Shown here one piece after another: positions 36,560-49,485 of a stretch of DNA of 64,000 nucleotides. Position 1 is the first letter of the stretch, and each line of letters begins with the position of its first letter. Under the pieces are notes generated by a model that made no database searches, was not told the DNA's origin, and saw only the letters and a program-made list of their open reading frames with translations. Made by a program: the position numbers and the translations under genes. This DNA is from Equus caballus (taxonomy: Eukaryota; Chordata; Mammalia; Perissodactyla; Equidae): assembly GCF_041296265.1 (NCBI RefSeq), contig NC_091695.1, positions 13,003,001 through 13,067,000 of the forward strand, in the 5' to 3' direction.

Positions 36560-38690
36560 TTTGAATGAGCTGAAAGCTCATTCTACATCCAAAATAATGC
36601 AAAAGGCACAATATAGTTAGAGAGACAAGGCCAGAAGATACAGGATTAATATATGTTTGGCAAAAGGATCACATTTATTACATTATTCAAGAAACTCACT
36701 GGGGGGAGTGCCAAATGGGGAAAGGGGTCATTTGTACAGTGATGAATAAAAACTAGGCATTTGGTGGTGAACATGATGTAGTCTATATGGAACTAAATAC
36801 ATAATGATGGACTCCTAAAATCTGAGTAATGTCACAAACCAATGTTACCTCAATAAAAAGTATGTAATTGCATGTGTCACTGACAAAGATATTACATTAA
36901 ATGAGCATTATTATTGTATTGTTTTTGGTGTATGGTGTCTTTAGTGTTTACTGAAACATGACCATGATTTGTAGAACTATTCTCCATCACTGGTTTGCCA
37001 CAGAATTTATAACCCATTTGCATGAAGGATCTTGGCCAAAGCACAAACTCCTTCAGAAGTCAAAGAGAACTGCTAAAAAGAAGTGAGAACAGCAGATTAT
37101 GATGAATAAAAGCACATATCATAGATTTTCAATTGACTTTTTCATTAAAATGAAAATGAGAGGAGGAAAAAATGAATGTTTCTGAGGTATATAATTTTCT
37201 GTTTCGTTATTTGTGTAAGTATCATGTATGTATCTATTGATATATGAAAATAGTAATGTGCATTCTGATTTTATTTTTAATTTCTTCTAGACTTAAATAT
37301 TATAATATGTGGTCTGTATGCACTTGGACTTACATATATTGGTATTTGTAATGTGTTATCTCTTGTTTTTGATAAAAGTAAAGCAAATCTTAAATTTACA
37401 TATACAATGATATTACTTGCACAGTGATAACAAATGATGTTTACTTATCAACCTTGATTAAAATATAAATAAGTTAAATCTTTACTATTCTCATAGAAAT
37501 GGCAATTGAGGCCAATCAAATTCATACAGGGCTAGTAAAGAAATATCACCGTTTGGTTATTATATTGCGGAATTAATTCAACTGAATAAGGCAGGTATAA
37601 AATAACTCACTTACAAATTCTTCAATACATGATTTTTCCCTATATTCTTTAAATTTGTTCATTTAGACACTTACCTGAAATGAGCAAGTCTTTGTGCTCT
37701 TATCTTTGTTACACACACAATAGGCAGATTGCACTTTATTTCTACCTAGTGACTTTTGGGACCTAAATCTCTAAAGTAACTGCCTTCACTCTTCTGTGTT
37801 GTGTGAATGCTATTAATTAGATTTCTATTTCTGCATTTTCCCCTGTGAATGATGCAACAAATTTAGCAAAGGCTGAACTTCCAATTCTTCACTCATCACC
37901 AAAGTGATCAAGGACATAAATTTACCAGAATTTATTTTAATGTTATGTTCATGGCACATAGATCTATACCCTCCCCTAGTGAAACCAGATGTCTAATAAA
38001 ATTCAAATAGGTCCTCTACATAATGATTTTCAACTCATATTTATTGTTGATCATGTGTCTTCCATTTCTTAGAAACTCTCATTCACCTCCCATTTAGACA
38101 TATGGTAATCTTATTTACTGCTTTTTTCATTAGTCATTGTCTGATTCCTTTCCTCCAACTACATGTCAATCACCCTCAGTTTAATGATTTTATGACTGTA
38201 TAGCATCCACTACACTTAGTATGCTCTTTATTGAATGTTTTTAATCTCATCTCATATGTCTTTCTACATCCCCACAATTCCTAACACAAGGATTGGTGTG
38301 ATTGATGACTCAGCACATGTGTGTTGTTAAATAGTTTTTTATTGTGAACCTGATAGATGTTCAACACAGAGTAGAAATAAACAAATTTGAGGGCTTTTCT
38401 ACAAATGTAGTTCATATGTACAAGGATGATTCTTAAAAAAAAAAAACTGTGGATAAATTTTTAAAAAAAATCCAAGTTCTGTTTATTTCCAAAAATACTT
38501 GTGTGCGCTATTATTCATGGTAGTGATTTGAAAGTTACTGGAAGTGTGAAATTTGTGTCTACCCAAATCCCTCACCTACAGCTACCAATGTAATCTCTAC
38601 CCTCCCTGAATCTTGATCAAAAGTATTGGTCTCTTTCATTGGACTCCTTCATGGGGACAGAGAGATAAATACTGCATTCCAATTTTCTAA
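36560..38690. other. Upstream flank of the unit C OR
   Basis: AT-rich. Parts align with 45600-47380 (D) and 53700-55900 (E), for example the 'ttttcccctgtgaatg' anchor at 37838, with twins at 46725 and 54826. A worn L2/MIR-like end may lie at 38180-38340. No open frame or promoter can be supported, although OR promoters usually lie in such upstream flanks. Confidence 0.45.
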
Positions 38691-40439
38691 CCATAAAGTA
38701 CTTTTACCTTCCTTTCTATAAATGTGTTTTTTAAGCACCTCTTCATTCAGCACTGAATTTGTGAGGGCAAAAGTTATGAATTCAATATAGTTCATTATGG
38801 AGATCTTAACAAATGCTTTGTGATTTTCATATATTATTTAATTTAACTCATCTTCATGTTTGTCATTACATATTTCAAATATTATCTTGTGTTTCCTGAG
38901 CTGTCTCTAATTACCTCATTATGCAGATTCCAAAAGTGTTCTACAGAATTAATCAGTAAATTCCTGGAGTTTCATAGACAATATGTTTTTCTGACTCCAA
39001 AGCACTTCTCTTAATAGGTTCCTGACTACAGTATAATGCAAAAAGTCTTGTTTTAAGAAAAAATACCAATTGACTACTCTCATTAAATGTTATAGTGTGT
39101 TCATATTAAATTTACAAAAACAGCGGTCTACAGATTCTTAGAGATCTAAGAGAACTGACTGGTCATCGAATGCCTGCTTCTAAACCAAGGCAAGATTCTG
39201 CCAGTGATGGAGGCATAGGGGAAAAATAGAAAGGAGTTCCAGATTGAATATAATCTGTTTTATTTTTCTTAGCCAGACAATTTTTGTGTGCACAAAAGCA
39301 ATTTATGAAGTGATAAGCATCAACTAGTGTAGGTACATGAATTTTACGGGTATTTATTTCTTCTAAATCTTCACTAGGAACTAGAAAAGGACATAGCCTT
39401 TTTGTCAAAGTTCCTATAAATCCAGACCACATCAAAATTTAAAATCATAAAACAAAGTATAATTGATTTGGGGAAAATGGCTCTTAGTGATATATTTCAA
39501 AGCTTTTTCACTTTTTATTGTTACTTTTTGTAACTAAATTTACTAGCCTAGGAGGTATTGTTGAAGCCAAGCTCAAACTAAGAAATTGTAATAATTTGCT
39601 CCCCTTTAAACTAAAGATGCTGGTGCATTTGTGTTATCCAAGAGTTTCACTACCATTATCTACTGCTCTGGAGCGTATTTGAAGTAGTAGGAATTGTCCT
39701 TGATCACTTTATTCTGATTATTTTCAAAAAATAATTTTTTCATCAGGTACTTCTCTGTCTCCAGTGATGGCAAGTCTCTGGCCATCTGAATTGCACTTGG
39801 TTTAGACAGAACGTAAATTTAACTTCGTAAACATGACTGCCCCTGAAGAGCATTTAGTCTAACTTCCCTCCAATGTTTTCCATTAAAATCTGAGTTTTAG
39901 GGACTACATTATTATTACAAATTTGTTAACTAACCTCTTAAAAGAATTTGTATTTAATTGAAGACCATGAAAGAAAATGATTTAGTTGGAAATTAAGATA
40001 TTAGAGATAAGTATGTGAGAAAAAGTCTGTATCTAAATGACTTCCCTGGTGCCACCGTAATACTATGTAGGCAATTGTCTACTTATACCCTCCCTCCTTC
40101 AGAAAACAGCTATATAGCCCTGAGTCACAGGCCGTTGTGAATTAGCTCAGTGCATGATAGTGATACCAAGGAAAACCAGGTTCATTAAATCTCCTTGGTG
40201 ATGGGACCAATATTAGAAGTTCATAAGTTGAATAAGACAATTTTGATTTACAAAAAAGACAGCAATTTTAATAGCAAAAGGGATAATTATTCACTGAAAT
40301 ATTCTATGAAATTTCTACCATTTATTTTACAAAAATATGCAAACATTAGTGTATACAAGGCATTACTAGAGATAAAAATTCATAATAATAAAATTCTGAA
40401 GTTTCTTACACTATGATGGTGAATAGACGTTGTTTTTGG

Positions 40440-41190
40440 AAAGCTTTTTGGTATCTAAAATATATTGAGAGAATACTTAAATGATAAGTACACAGCTAGA
40501 AAACTTTAAAAATAATACCCCTTTAGCCATCACGCAGACCAAGAAACAGAGCATTATCAGAATCACCAAAGACTTCTACTTGCTCCCTCCTAAGTCACTA
40601 GTCTCTTACCCCCAAGGAATAAATACTTTCTTGACTTTTATCACCATAGATCAGTTTCATAGGGTTTTCAACCATCCATAATTAGATGCCTATAGCATGT
40701 ACTGTTTCATTCAACAACAAAATTGAGCAGTCCATCTACATTGCTGCATGTAGTTGCAGTAAATTCATTCTTATTATTGTATAGCATTCTTTTGTATAAA
40801 TATGCAATCACTCATGTATCTATTTTCATGTGGCGAGGCAGTTGTTTCCCTTTTTTTCTATTCCCCATAATTTTAATGTGAACGTTCTTATACTTGTTTT
40901 TGGGTAGAGATACATACACCTTCACTTATCTTGTGTATAAAACCGAGAGCTGGAAATGTGTGTGTGTCTGTGTGTACAAAATTTAGGTTTAGTAAATATT
41001 ATCATACAGTTGTGCAAATCAGTATGTCAGTTCACACTTCCATCATCACACCATCAATGTGTGAGTCTTCTAGCTATTCCACATGCTCACCAGTTGTTAA
41101 TATCATCTGTCATTTTAATTTTAGCCATTATGTAGAGTATGTGATTCCCCTGATGACTAATGAAGTTGGATACCTACTTTTGTTAGGTGT
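40440..41190 (-). mobile_element. Old L1M 3' fragment, twin of 20.83-21.56 kb
   Basis: It has the same L1M 3' piece as unit A, with the same left flank ('ctgaagtttctta', then 'gtacacagctagaaaa') and right flank. It was inherited through the duplication rather than inserted separately. It includes the 'aagaaacagagcattatcag' and 'tgcatgtagttgcagtaaat' markers. Confidence 0.7.
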
Positions 41191-43019
41191 CTCTTAAAAT
41201 CAAAATGCAGAACAGAAAGCCAATTAAATGAGTCTCACTGGACGATATCGTGGCTCCTTCAACCCATGCTATCTAACTATATGTCATCATTGCCACTTCC
41301 ACTTCAGGTCAAATTATCCTAGAATTGTGATATAGTCACACTCATCTGATACTCCTTAATCTCCCCAAAGACAGAAGTTGGTTTCTGCATTATGCATCGA
41401 GAGAATCATATCAAAATGGATACAGAATGTGGTAGCTGGAATGCACAATAAAGTTTATCTAGTTCAAATCCATCTTTTGACTGGGTGGAAACCAAGGCCC
41501 AAAGAGAAAAAGTGATTTGTTGAAGGTCACAATTACTATAAATTGATGGTAGAGTTCGGACCCAATTTTCTTGTCATTGCTTTACCATTTCATAACGTGT
41601 TTCTAGAGACGATTTAAAGCAGGTTACGCTTGCTTTCTCTTAGGAAAGACCTAGATACATCAAATTAGTGAAAATTCTTGCTATTTTGATTTAAGAAATT
41701 TTGCTAACCAGCTTTTCACCAGTAGTGAGCTAAGTGCTTGTATCATTATACATAGACCCTAATCAGTCATCACTGGTTACCCTTATGGTTAGGGATGCCA
41801 ATGCCTGGTCAGAAATAAGGAACTCTTGTGAGGGACTAGATCTATACTATTGACTCATTATGTACAGCCATTGATAATATTTTATCTAAATTATAATATT
41901 TGTCACCAACTGGTGGTGAGTATTCTATGAGATGCTTGTGAGTTAGAGAAAGAGTTAAGGGAATAGTTAGGGTTGAGTTAGATAAGGCAGATTAGATTAA
42001 AATATTTCAATACCAGCTTTCCCTGACTTTCTATAGAAAGTCAGGACAGAAATCTCTTGCAGGTCATTAACCCATCCCCTAGCTGAACCTTGAATTCCCC
42101 AATGTTTCCACTAAGTAATTTTAAAAGTCAATTAATTCCGTTTTTAGGCTCTCTTTTATTGAGCTTGAAATATCTCATTAATGGACTTAACATTTTCTTC
42201 TCTCTAGTTCACATATTAGACTTAGATTTGCTTATAGGAGTCAAGATTCAGATGAAATTTGATTTTAAATATATTACAGTTGTTTTATGGGAGAGCGTTG
42301 TGCTACTCGATGGCATCTTTATACTTCTGAGATTGACACCAAGCTTTGCTTGGGCTTTAGTCTGATTTGATCTCTCCTGCCAGACTGCTGTTCAAGGTAG
42401 TACATAATTCATAGGTAACATGTCCAAAATAGCATGGATTGAATGAGGAGATATTATGACTCAAAGAAACATTTCCCTATTGTTTTTTCCTACCTTTATA
42501 TATCCCTCTATCAGGTCTCAGAATCCCAAAAAGACTATCACCCTAAAAAGCAGAGGAGTATCATTGTCCTATTTGGGCTTTGCTGTCCATCTGAAATTTT
42601 TTCACTGAAAGGTATTTTCCAAGGGCACCTACATAGCCTTAGATATTGAATGACATTGCTTGTGCAATTGTAGCAAACATATGAGTGTCCTTGATTCTTG
42701 TATGATCTTTCAGATGTGTGTCCTTGTCCTGTTTCTAACCAAACCACTTCTAGTGATTTGATCATCATCAAGCTAGAGCAGGCACAGATGAAATCATTAA
42801 ATATCTTATATACATTCAGATAAGAGTTCCTTGGTTTAATTATTTTCCAAATTATTTATTTGTATGTTTTTAACTTTCCATTACTTTTAGCATCCACAAC
42901 CACTTTATGAGCTTACATATAAGATACAAAAAAAATGAATTCAAGTCGCATACTAGACCCTCAGTGATTACTTTTGGTTTCATATGAATTAATATTAAAA
43001 AATAACTTTTTTGGTATCT

Positions 43020-43041
43020 TTCTTTTTTCTTTCTTTCTTTA
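43020..43041. repeat. CTTT-type simple repeat
   Basis: A short run of 'ttcttt' units. A low-complexity stretch without other content. Confidence 0.7.
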
Positions 43042-43536
43042 CCTAGATGCTATGCTGCTTCTTGGGTAAATTGATAAAATACACAGCCCATAAACTCAGA
43101 ATGTTCATAATCTCACACTGAACATAAGGATTTAGAAAACGTAGTCATAGATTCAACAGTGTTCTGAAGAGCAGGGTGGTCTGTGGAACAAACTTGAGTA
43201 CTGGACGGAAGGAAAGCCCCCTGGAGGAAGTGACTGGGTTGTGAATTACAGCTCTATAACCTACCACATTGGTTTTCTTTAAATTCCACAGAAATGACAT
43301 GATTCTGCCCACTCAGGGCCCCTGTAATTGCTGGTCCATTTGCCTAGAATGCTTTCTCTACCTACTTGCATCTTTCAGTTTACTCCGACTTACTTTTTAA
43401 TCTGAAACCTCAGATTAATTTTCTCCATTTTGAGGAAGCACTTTTTAACTTCCTTCACTATATCTGAACAACCTGCTTTGGGTTTATAGTGTTCAGTCCT
43501 TTTACATTGTGGCATAATTATGGTTTATTATAAATA

Positions 43537-43745
43537 GAGTCATGCACTGAATAATGATATTTCGGTCAATGATGGACCACATATACGATGGTGGCCCCAT
43601 AAGATTAGTATTGTATAGTCTAGGTGTGTAGTAGGCTATACCATCTAGGTTTATGTCAGTATACTCTGTGATGTTGGCCCAATGACAAATTGCCTAACAA
43701 CGTATTTCTAAGAAGATATCCCTGTTGTTAAGCAATACATGACTC
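43537..43745. mobile_element. Short TIR DNA transposon flanked by TA, unit D only
   Basis: A 209 bp block runs from GAGTCATGCACTG to CATGACTC, with matching inverted ends (about 20 bases, imperfect) and TA on both sides (43535-43536 and 43746-43747), as in Tc1/mariner-type insertions. The interior ('ggtggccccataagattagt', 'gtgtagtaggctataccatc') matches a widespread mammalian non-autonomous DNA repeat that I recognise but cannot name safely. Units C and E lack it at the matching place. Confidence 0.7.
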
Positions 43746-43825
43746 TAATCTGATTAATTATTTAATTACTATTTGTCACTTTCTTTAAATGATAAGACTC
43801 ACTAATATAAAAACTGCTGGATTCA

Positions 43826-44024
43826 GGGGGGCTGACCCTGTGGCATAGTGGTTAAGTTTGTCACCCTCTGCTTCAGTGGCCCAGGTTTGGTCCCAGACAC
43901 GGACCTATACCACTAACCAGTGGCCATGCAGTTTTAGTGACCCACATACAAAATAGAGGAATATTGGCACAGATGGTGTTTCACGGTGAATCTTCCTCAG
44001 GAAAAAAAACAGAAAAAATTTTTA
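43826..44024 (+). mobile_element. ERE-type SINE, unit D only
   Basis: Shortened ERE: 'ggggggctgaccctgtggca', then 'tagtggttaag' and a 'gtgaatcttcctcagg' end with an A-rich tail. A 16 bp target duplication with one mismatch (43810-43825 and 44025-44040, ending gctggattca) flanks it. Units C (34973) and E (52096) have the single, empty target. Confidence 0.92.
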
Positions 44025-44306
44025 AAAAGTGCTGGATTCACTATGAAATACAAAGCACCCAAAAGTGCAATGGGTATTTGGATACAGTCAATAACTTTTA
44101 GAAAATTATATAATGCACAAATGAAACATTGGTAAAATAGAAATTGGGCAAAATAAGAACTTTTCCACAAATAGGGAGTACCAAATATGAATTCAAGACC
44201 TAAAATGAAGCATGGCATATGTATGGAATGACAAATTTTGGTATGGTTATAAGATAGCATAAGTACTTATTGGATCACCCTACATTAGTCAAAACAATTT
44301 TGATCT

Positions 44307-45287
44307 TCATGTATTACAGTGTAAGTTCAGAGGAAAAATATTTACATGAAACTTTTCAATAGAACCACTTTTTAAGTCTTTCAGTACCTCTTTCCCATCC
44401 TTATTCTGTAGGCTGTAAATCATAGGGTTTAACATAGGAATCACAAGGGTGTAAACCAATGAGGTCATTTTGTCTTGATCTAGGGAGTAGGAAGAACTTG
44501 GTTGGAAATACATGAACAGTAGACTTCCCTGAAAAATTGCCACAGCAGTTAAGTGGGAGACGCAAGTGAAGAAAGCTTTGAACCTCCCTTCAGCAGAGTG
44601 GATCCTTATCACAGCTAGGGTGATATATCAATAAGACACAAAAAGTCCTGAAAAAGTAATCAGTTCAATGGAGCCAAAAATGGTGACTATCACTAACTCA
44701 TTGACCTGTGTGTCTGAGCAAGAGAGCAATGGGGGTGAGGGGACATCACAGAAGAAATGGTTAATCTCATTTGACCCACAGAAACATAAGTGGAATATTA
44801 ATGTTGTATTTATTGAAGCATCTGTGATGCCCACCATGTAAGCTTCAGCCACGAGCAGAGAGCACACTCTGCTGGACAAGTTGACTGTGTAGAGCAAGGG
44901 CTGCCAATGACCTTGTACTGATCAAAGGCCATGACTGCCAGCAGTAGACACTCAGAATCTACAAAGGTAGAGAAGATCAAGAATTGCCTAGCACAGTCAT
45001 AGAGGGGAATTGACTTGTTCTTGGCAATGAAACCCACCAGCATTTTGGGTCCAATTGCTGTGGCATAGCAGAGATCACTGAAGGAGAGGTGGCTGAGAAA
45101 GAAATACACCAGAGTGTGAAGCTGGGAATCCTTTCTAACTAAAATGATCATCCTAAGATTTGCAACAAGATTAATGATGTAAACAACTAGAAACATGGTA
45201 AATAGGATCACTTTGATTCCAGGGGTACTGGAATTCCTTCTCCAAGAGGAGGAATTCATTCCAAGAAGAGCAATTTTCCTCATTCAT
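44307..45287 (-). pseudogene. OR5W: Olfactory receptor pseudogene, OR5W-like (unit D)
   Basis: Minus-strand relic of an OR5W gene. It starts [15 protein letters not shown] (ATG at 45287), then shifts frame near 45235. It continues with [42 protein letters not shown], and MAFDQYKVI (DQY instead of DRY), shifts again near 44905, resumes at [15 protein letters not shown], meets a TGA near 44630 after SGLFVSY, and ends with [23 protein letters not shown] and [15 protein letters not shown]. The C-terminus runs on past the usual end to a stop at 44307. At least three disabling lesions. By sequence and position it is the sister of the 35.3 and 52.4 kb genes. Confidence 0.9.
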
Positions 45288-46095
45288 TCTTCTTTATTTT
45301 TCTTCTAAAATGCTACAGAAATGATCAAGGAAATGGTAGATCAAAGTTTTAACTCTTCTTGATGCGCACAAAAATATAATCTGTAAGTCAGAAAGGACTT
45401 ATTTCAGTACACTATATTCTTTATCATCAGAACATAGCCTAAACAAGTTTGATTGTTATGTTGTTTACAAAAGTTAAAGTGTCTGGGACAGGATTTTGAG
45501 AAAGTTTGATTTTAAATTTAGATGTCATCTATAAGATATGTGGCTTGTGTGAACCCTCACTGATGTATCTCAGCAATCAGTCATGAACTGAAAGCTCATT
45601 ACATGTCAAAGGTAATACGAAAATGACGCCTAAATTAAAGACAAAGCTGGATTATACAGCCTTATATTTGAAAAATAAATATCCAATTTGGCTTAAAAGT
45701 GATTAATCTTAGTGAATTCTTCAAAAATCATGATTTGCTTAAGACGTATTAAATTCAGACACAATGAACATATTTGTGTTTCAAAAATAATGAACAATAT
45801 GATGTTAATGTTTTTGGTCTACATTGTTTTACTATTTATTGAGACATTAAATATATTTTAATAAATTTTCTCTAGAATATATTTCTGAGTTGCCTCATTA
45901 TTATTACCTACATGTCAGAGCAGTCTGGTGGCAAAGGACATTTCCCTTGACAAGAAAAAGCAAAAAATGCTAAAAACAAGTGGGTATACAGAATTTAACA
46001 TGTACGTTTCCATCCCTTTAGATTTTAAACCTGACTCATTCATTAAAAATAGAGGTTTGAATAGAAATAATGAATATATCTTTGGTATATAGGCT

Positions 46096-46119
46096 TCTGT
46101 GTGTGTGTGTGTGTGTGCA
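46096..46119. repeat. GT dinucleotide microsatellite
   Basis: About eleven GT units followed by 'gcatgcacc'. The opposite strand gives the MHAHTHTHT-type frame, which is not a gene. Confidence 0.9.
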
Positions 46120-47559
46120 TGCACCTATGTCTCTCTGATGGAATATGAATGATGGTCTCATTATTTTCTAGATGATTAAATGTGATATCTGGTTTGTATG
46201 GGGTTGAATATACAGTAATTAGTATTTGTATTGTGATATCTCAATTTTTACTATTTAAAAATACTAGAAAAACACCTTAAATTTTCATATACTTTTCCAC
46301 ACTGATTAAAAAAATAAACATTATTCATCATAATTTGGGCTAAGGTATAAGTAAAACTGTTCATTTGCTAATAAAAATGAAGTGAATTCACCCTGCTTTA
46401 TTAAGGAATATCATTTTTTGGCATTAGGTTTCAGACGAATAACTAGAGGAAGTAAGTAAAAAAAATTTAGTTACAGCTTTCTAAATATTTGCTTCCCCAT
46501 TTTTCCAAATGTAACGTTTTTATTCTTCACTTTTTAAATTTGGTGACTCAGAAACCAACCTGTGAGGAGCTTGTTTTCTGTGTTTACAGCTGTCAGCTGA
46601 ACAATATAGACAGATCACATTTTACTTTTCTTAGTGATATTTGGGACTTAAATCGCTAAAGCCTACACCCTCACAGTTTTGGACTATGCAAGCATGCAAT
46701 TAATTAGGTTTCTAGTTCTGATTTTTCCCCTGTGAATGCTTCAACAACTTCAGCAAACGCTGAACTTTTAATTCTTACACTTGAACCAGATCGATCAATG
46801 TCAGGAAGGTAAAATTATTTCATACTGTGAGTCATTGCTACCCTAAGTCTACAGAATCTTCGTCCAGTGAAATCAGACATCTAACTAAACTCAAAGAAGT
46901 CCTTTACTTAATTTTTTAATTTCAATTCTTATTTATCCTGTTGAATTTATTGCATTAATGTGTTTAATAAATTATTTTAACTATTATTTATCTTTATTTT
47001 TATGTTTCTTTCATTTCTGAAACAATAGCCTTCAACCTTCCCACTAAAAACATACCAATTTTACAATGGATATAAGAAATACTTTTTTTTTCATTAAGTC
47101 CATGTGATTCCATTTCTCCAGTCACATCATTCAATCAGGTGTCGATTATTTTATGACTGTACTATGTCCGCTATACCTACCACAGTTTCTTTAAATTATC
47201 TTTACTTTATTGTTACCTATGTCTTTTACCACATTGCAATCTCCTTAGAAATAATAGCAGTGTTTGGCTAATTTGCATAGTTCCCGTAGCCCTAGCACCA
47301 GGACTTGCACAACTGATGTCTAATTCAATACTTCTTAAATATTTTAAGTGGTTAGGTGAGTGATGGACCGATAGTAAAAATAAAGAGGCTTTTGGAGACC
47401 ATTTCAGCTAATATTGATCACACATACGTGAGTGTATGGAAAAAGCTTTAAGAAAATCCAAGATCCTATTTTTCTAAAAAAATTTAGCTTTACCTTTATT
47501 CATTGTAATATTGCAAAGGTGAGAAGTATTTGAGTGTAAATTTGTGTCCTCTCTAAATA

Positions 47560-47780
47560 TTGTTAAAATATCTATACTACCTAAAGTGATCTACACATTT
47601 AATGAAAGCTCTATCAAAATCCCAATAGTCTTTATCACAGAAATAGGAAAATAATCCTGACATTTGTATGGAACCAAAAGACACCTGGAATAGTTAAAAG
47701 TCTTGAGAAAGCAGAAGAAAACTAAAGGCATCACACTTCCTGATTTTAAACTAACAATATTAATTCTTCTGATTCCAGAG
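47560..47780 (+). mobile_element. Old L1 ORF2 piece, plus strand (part of a composite)
   Basis: It translates to fragments resembling ORF2 downstream of the RT domain: 'IVKISILPKVIYTFNESSIK', then a 'GTKRHLE' piece and the 'TKGITLPDFKL' block. It stops where a minus-strand L1 piece begins that carries the ORF2 part just 5' of it. See the findings for the arrangement. Confidence 0.75.
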
Positions 47781-47799
47781 CATGCAACATTGTTCTATT

Positions 47800-49485
47800 T
47801 ATTTGTGTGTTCAATTACTTTCATCAATAACTTACAGTTTTCAATATATATATCTTTCACTTCCTTGGTTAAATTTATTCCTAAGTATTTTATTCTATTC
47901 TTTTTGATTCTATTATAAATAAGATTGTTTTCTTAAACTCTGTTTCTAATAGATCATTATTGGTGTATAGAAACGCAACTGATTTTTGTACAATGATTTT
48001 GCTTTTAGCAACTTTACTGAATTTGTTTATTAGTTCTAAGTGTTCTTCAGAGGAGTCTTTAGGGTTTTGTATATACAAAATCATGTCATCTGCAAATAGA
48101 GACAATTTGATTTCTTGCTTTCTGATTTGGATGGCTTTTCTTTCTTTTATTTCCTAATTGCTCTGGCTAGGACTTTCAGCACTATGTTGGCTAAAACCAA
48201 CAAGAATGGGAATCCTTGTCTTGTTCCTCATCTTAGAGGGAAAGATTTCACCTTTCACTGTTGACTATGATGTTACTCGTGGGCTTGTCATTTATTGCCC
48301 TTATTTGTATTGAGGTAAGTCACTTCTACACCTAGTTTGCTGAGTTTTATCATGGAAGGATGTTGAATTTTGTCACTTGTTTTTTCTGCATCTATTGAGA
48401 GGATCATATAATTTTTATCCTTCATTTTGTTAATTCATTTTATTGATTGATTTGCAGATGTTGAACCATCCTTGCATCTGTGGAATAAATCCCACTTGAT
48501 TGTGGTATATGATCCTTTTAATTGACTTTTGAATTTAGTCTGCTGAAATTTTGCTGAGGATTTTCACATCTACGTGCATCAAACATATGGGCTTTTAATT
48601 TTATTTTCTTGCAGTTTCCTTATCTGTTTTGGTATCAGGGTAATACTGACCTTATAAAATGAGTTTGGAAGGGTTCCCTCATCTTTGGTTTTTTCAAGAG
48701 TTTGAGAGAGATGGGTATTAATTCTTTAAATGTTGGTAGAATTCACAGAGAAGCCATCTGGTCCTGGACTTTGTTGGGAGTTTTTTGGTTACTGATTCAC
48801 TCTCCTTACTAGTAATTGGTCTGTTCAGATTATCTGTTTCTTCATGATTCATTCTCTGTGAGTTGTGTTCTAGGAATTTCTCAGTTTCTTCTAAGGTGTC
48901 CAATTTATTGATGTATAATTGTTCATAGCAGTCTTCTATGATTCTTTGTGCGATACCAAGTATAATGTATCTTCTTTCATTTGTAATATTATTTATTTTT
49001 GTCTTCCGTTTTTTCTCTTTGTAAGTCTAGCAAAAGACTTATCTATTTTGTCTATCCTTTAAATACCAGCTCTTTTTTGATTGATCTTTTCTATGTCTTT
49101 TTAGTCTCTCTTTCATTTATTTATGCTCTGATGTTTGTTATTTCATTCCTTTTACTAACTTTGGACTTAGTTTGTTCTTTCTAGTTCCTTGAGGTATAAA
49201 GTTAGGGTGTTTATTTGAGACCTTTTTTTCCTTAATGTAAGCATTTCTAACTATAAACTTCCATCTTAGAACTGCTTTTGCCACATCCCTTAACTTTAGG
49301 CATGTTATATTTGTATTTTTATTTACCTCAAGATATTTTTTTGAATTCTCTATTGATTTTTAGTTTGACCCATTGGTTGTTCAAGAGCATGTTGATTATT
49401 CCTTATCTATTTGTGAATTTTCCAGTTTTCTACTTCTGTGTGTTGTCTAGTTTCATACCATTGTGTGCTTGGCATGATTTTAAAC
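47800..49485 (-). mobile_element. Old L1 ORF2, minus strand
   Basis: Read in reverse this covers ORF2 from the 'SDHNGMKLE'-like region after the endonuclease (near 49470) through the linker (LNNLLLN..., 49250-49420), the 'INRPITSKE' and 'KSPGPDGF' region (48700-48850), the '[10 protein letters not shown]' region (48440-48500), [13 protein letters not shown] (48040-48105) and the 'YLGINLTKE' region near 47880. Short open pieces remain (for example 47890-48105 and 48718-48903), but the frame is broken many times. Confidence 0.85.

Larger units (their letters stand above)
32931..41880. repeat. Array unit C (OR5W type)
   Basis: About 9 kb with a mosaic relationship. The OR-proximal parts match units D and E: 33200-33720 with 42115-42600 and 50560-51080; 34930-36560 with 44030-45620 and 52080-53720; 37780-37900 with 46670-46780 and 54765-54880. 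The distal part, 39.1-41.9 kb, matches unit A (19.4-22.2 kb) and partly unit B. Unit C therefore joins the two OR subtypes of the array. Confidence 0.75.
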
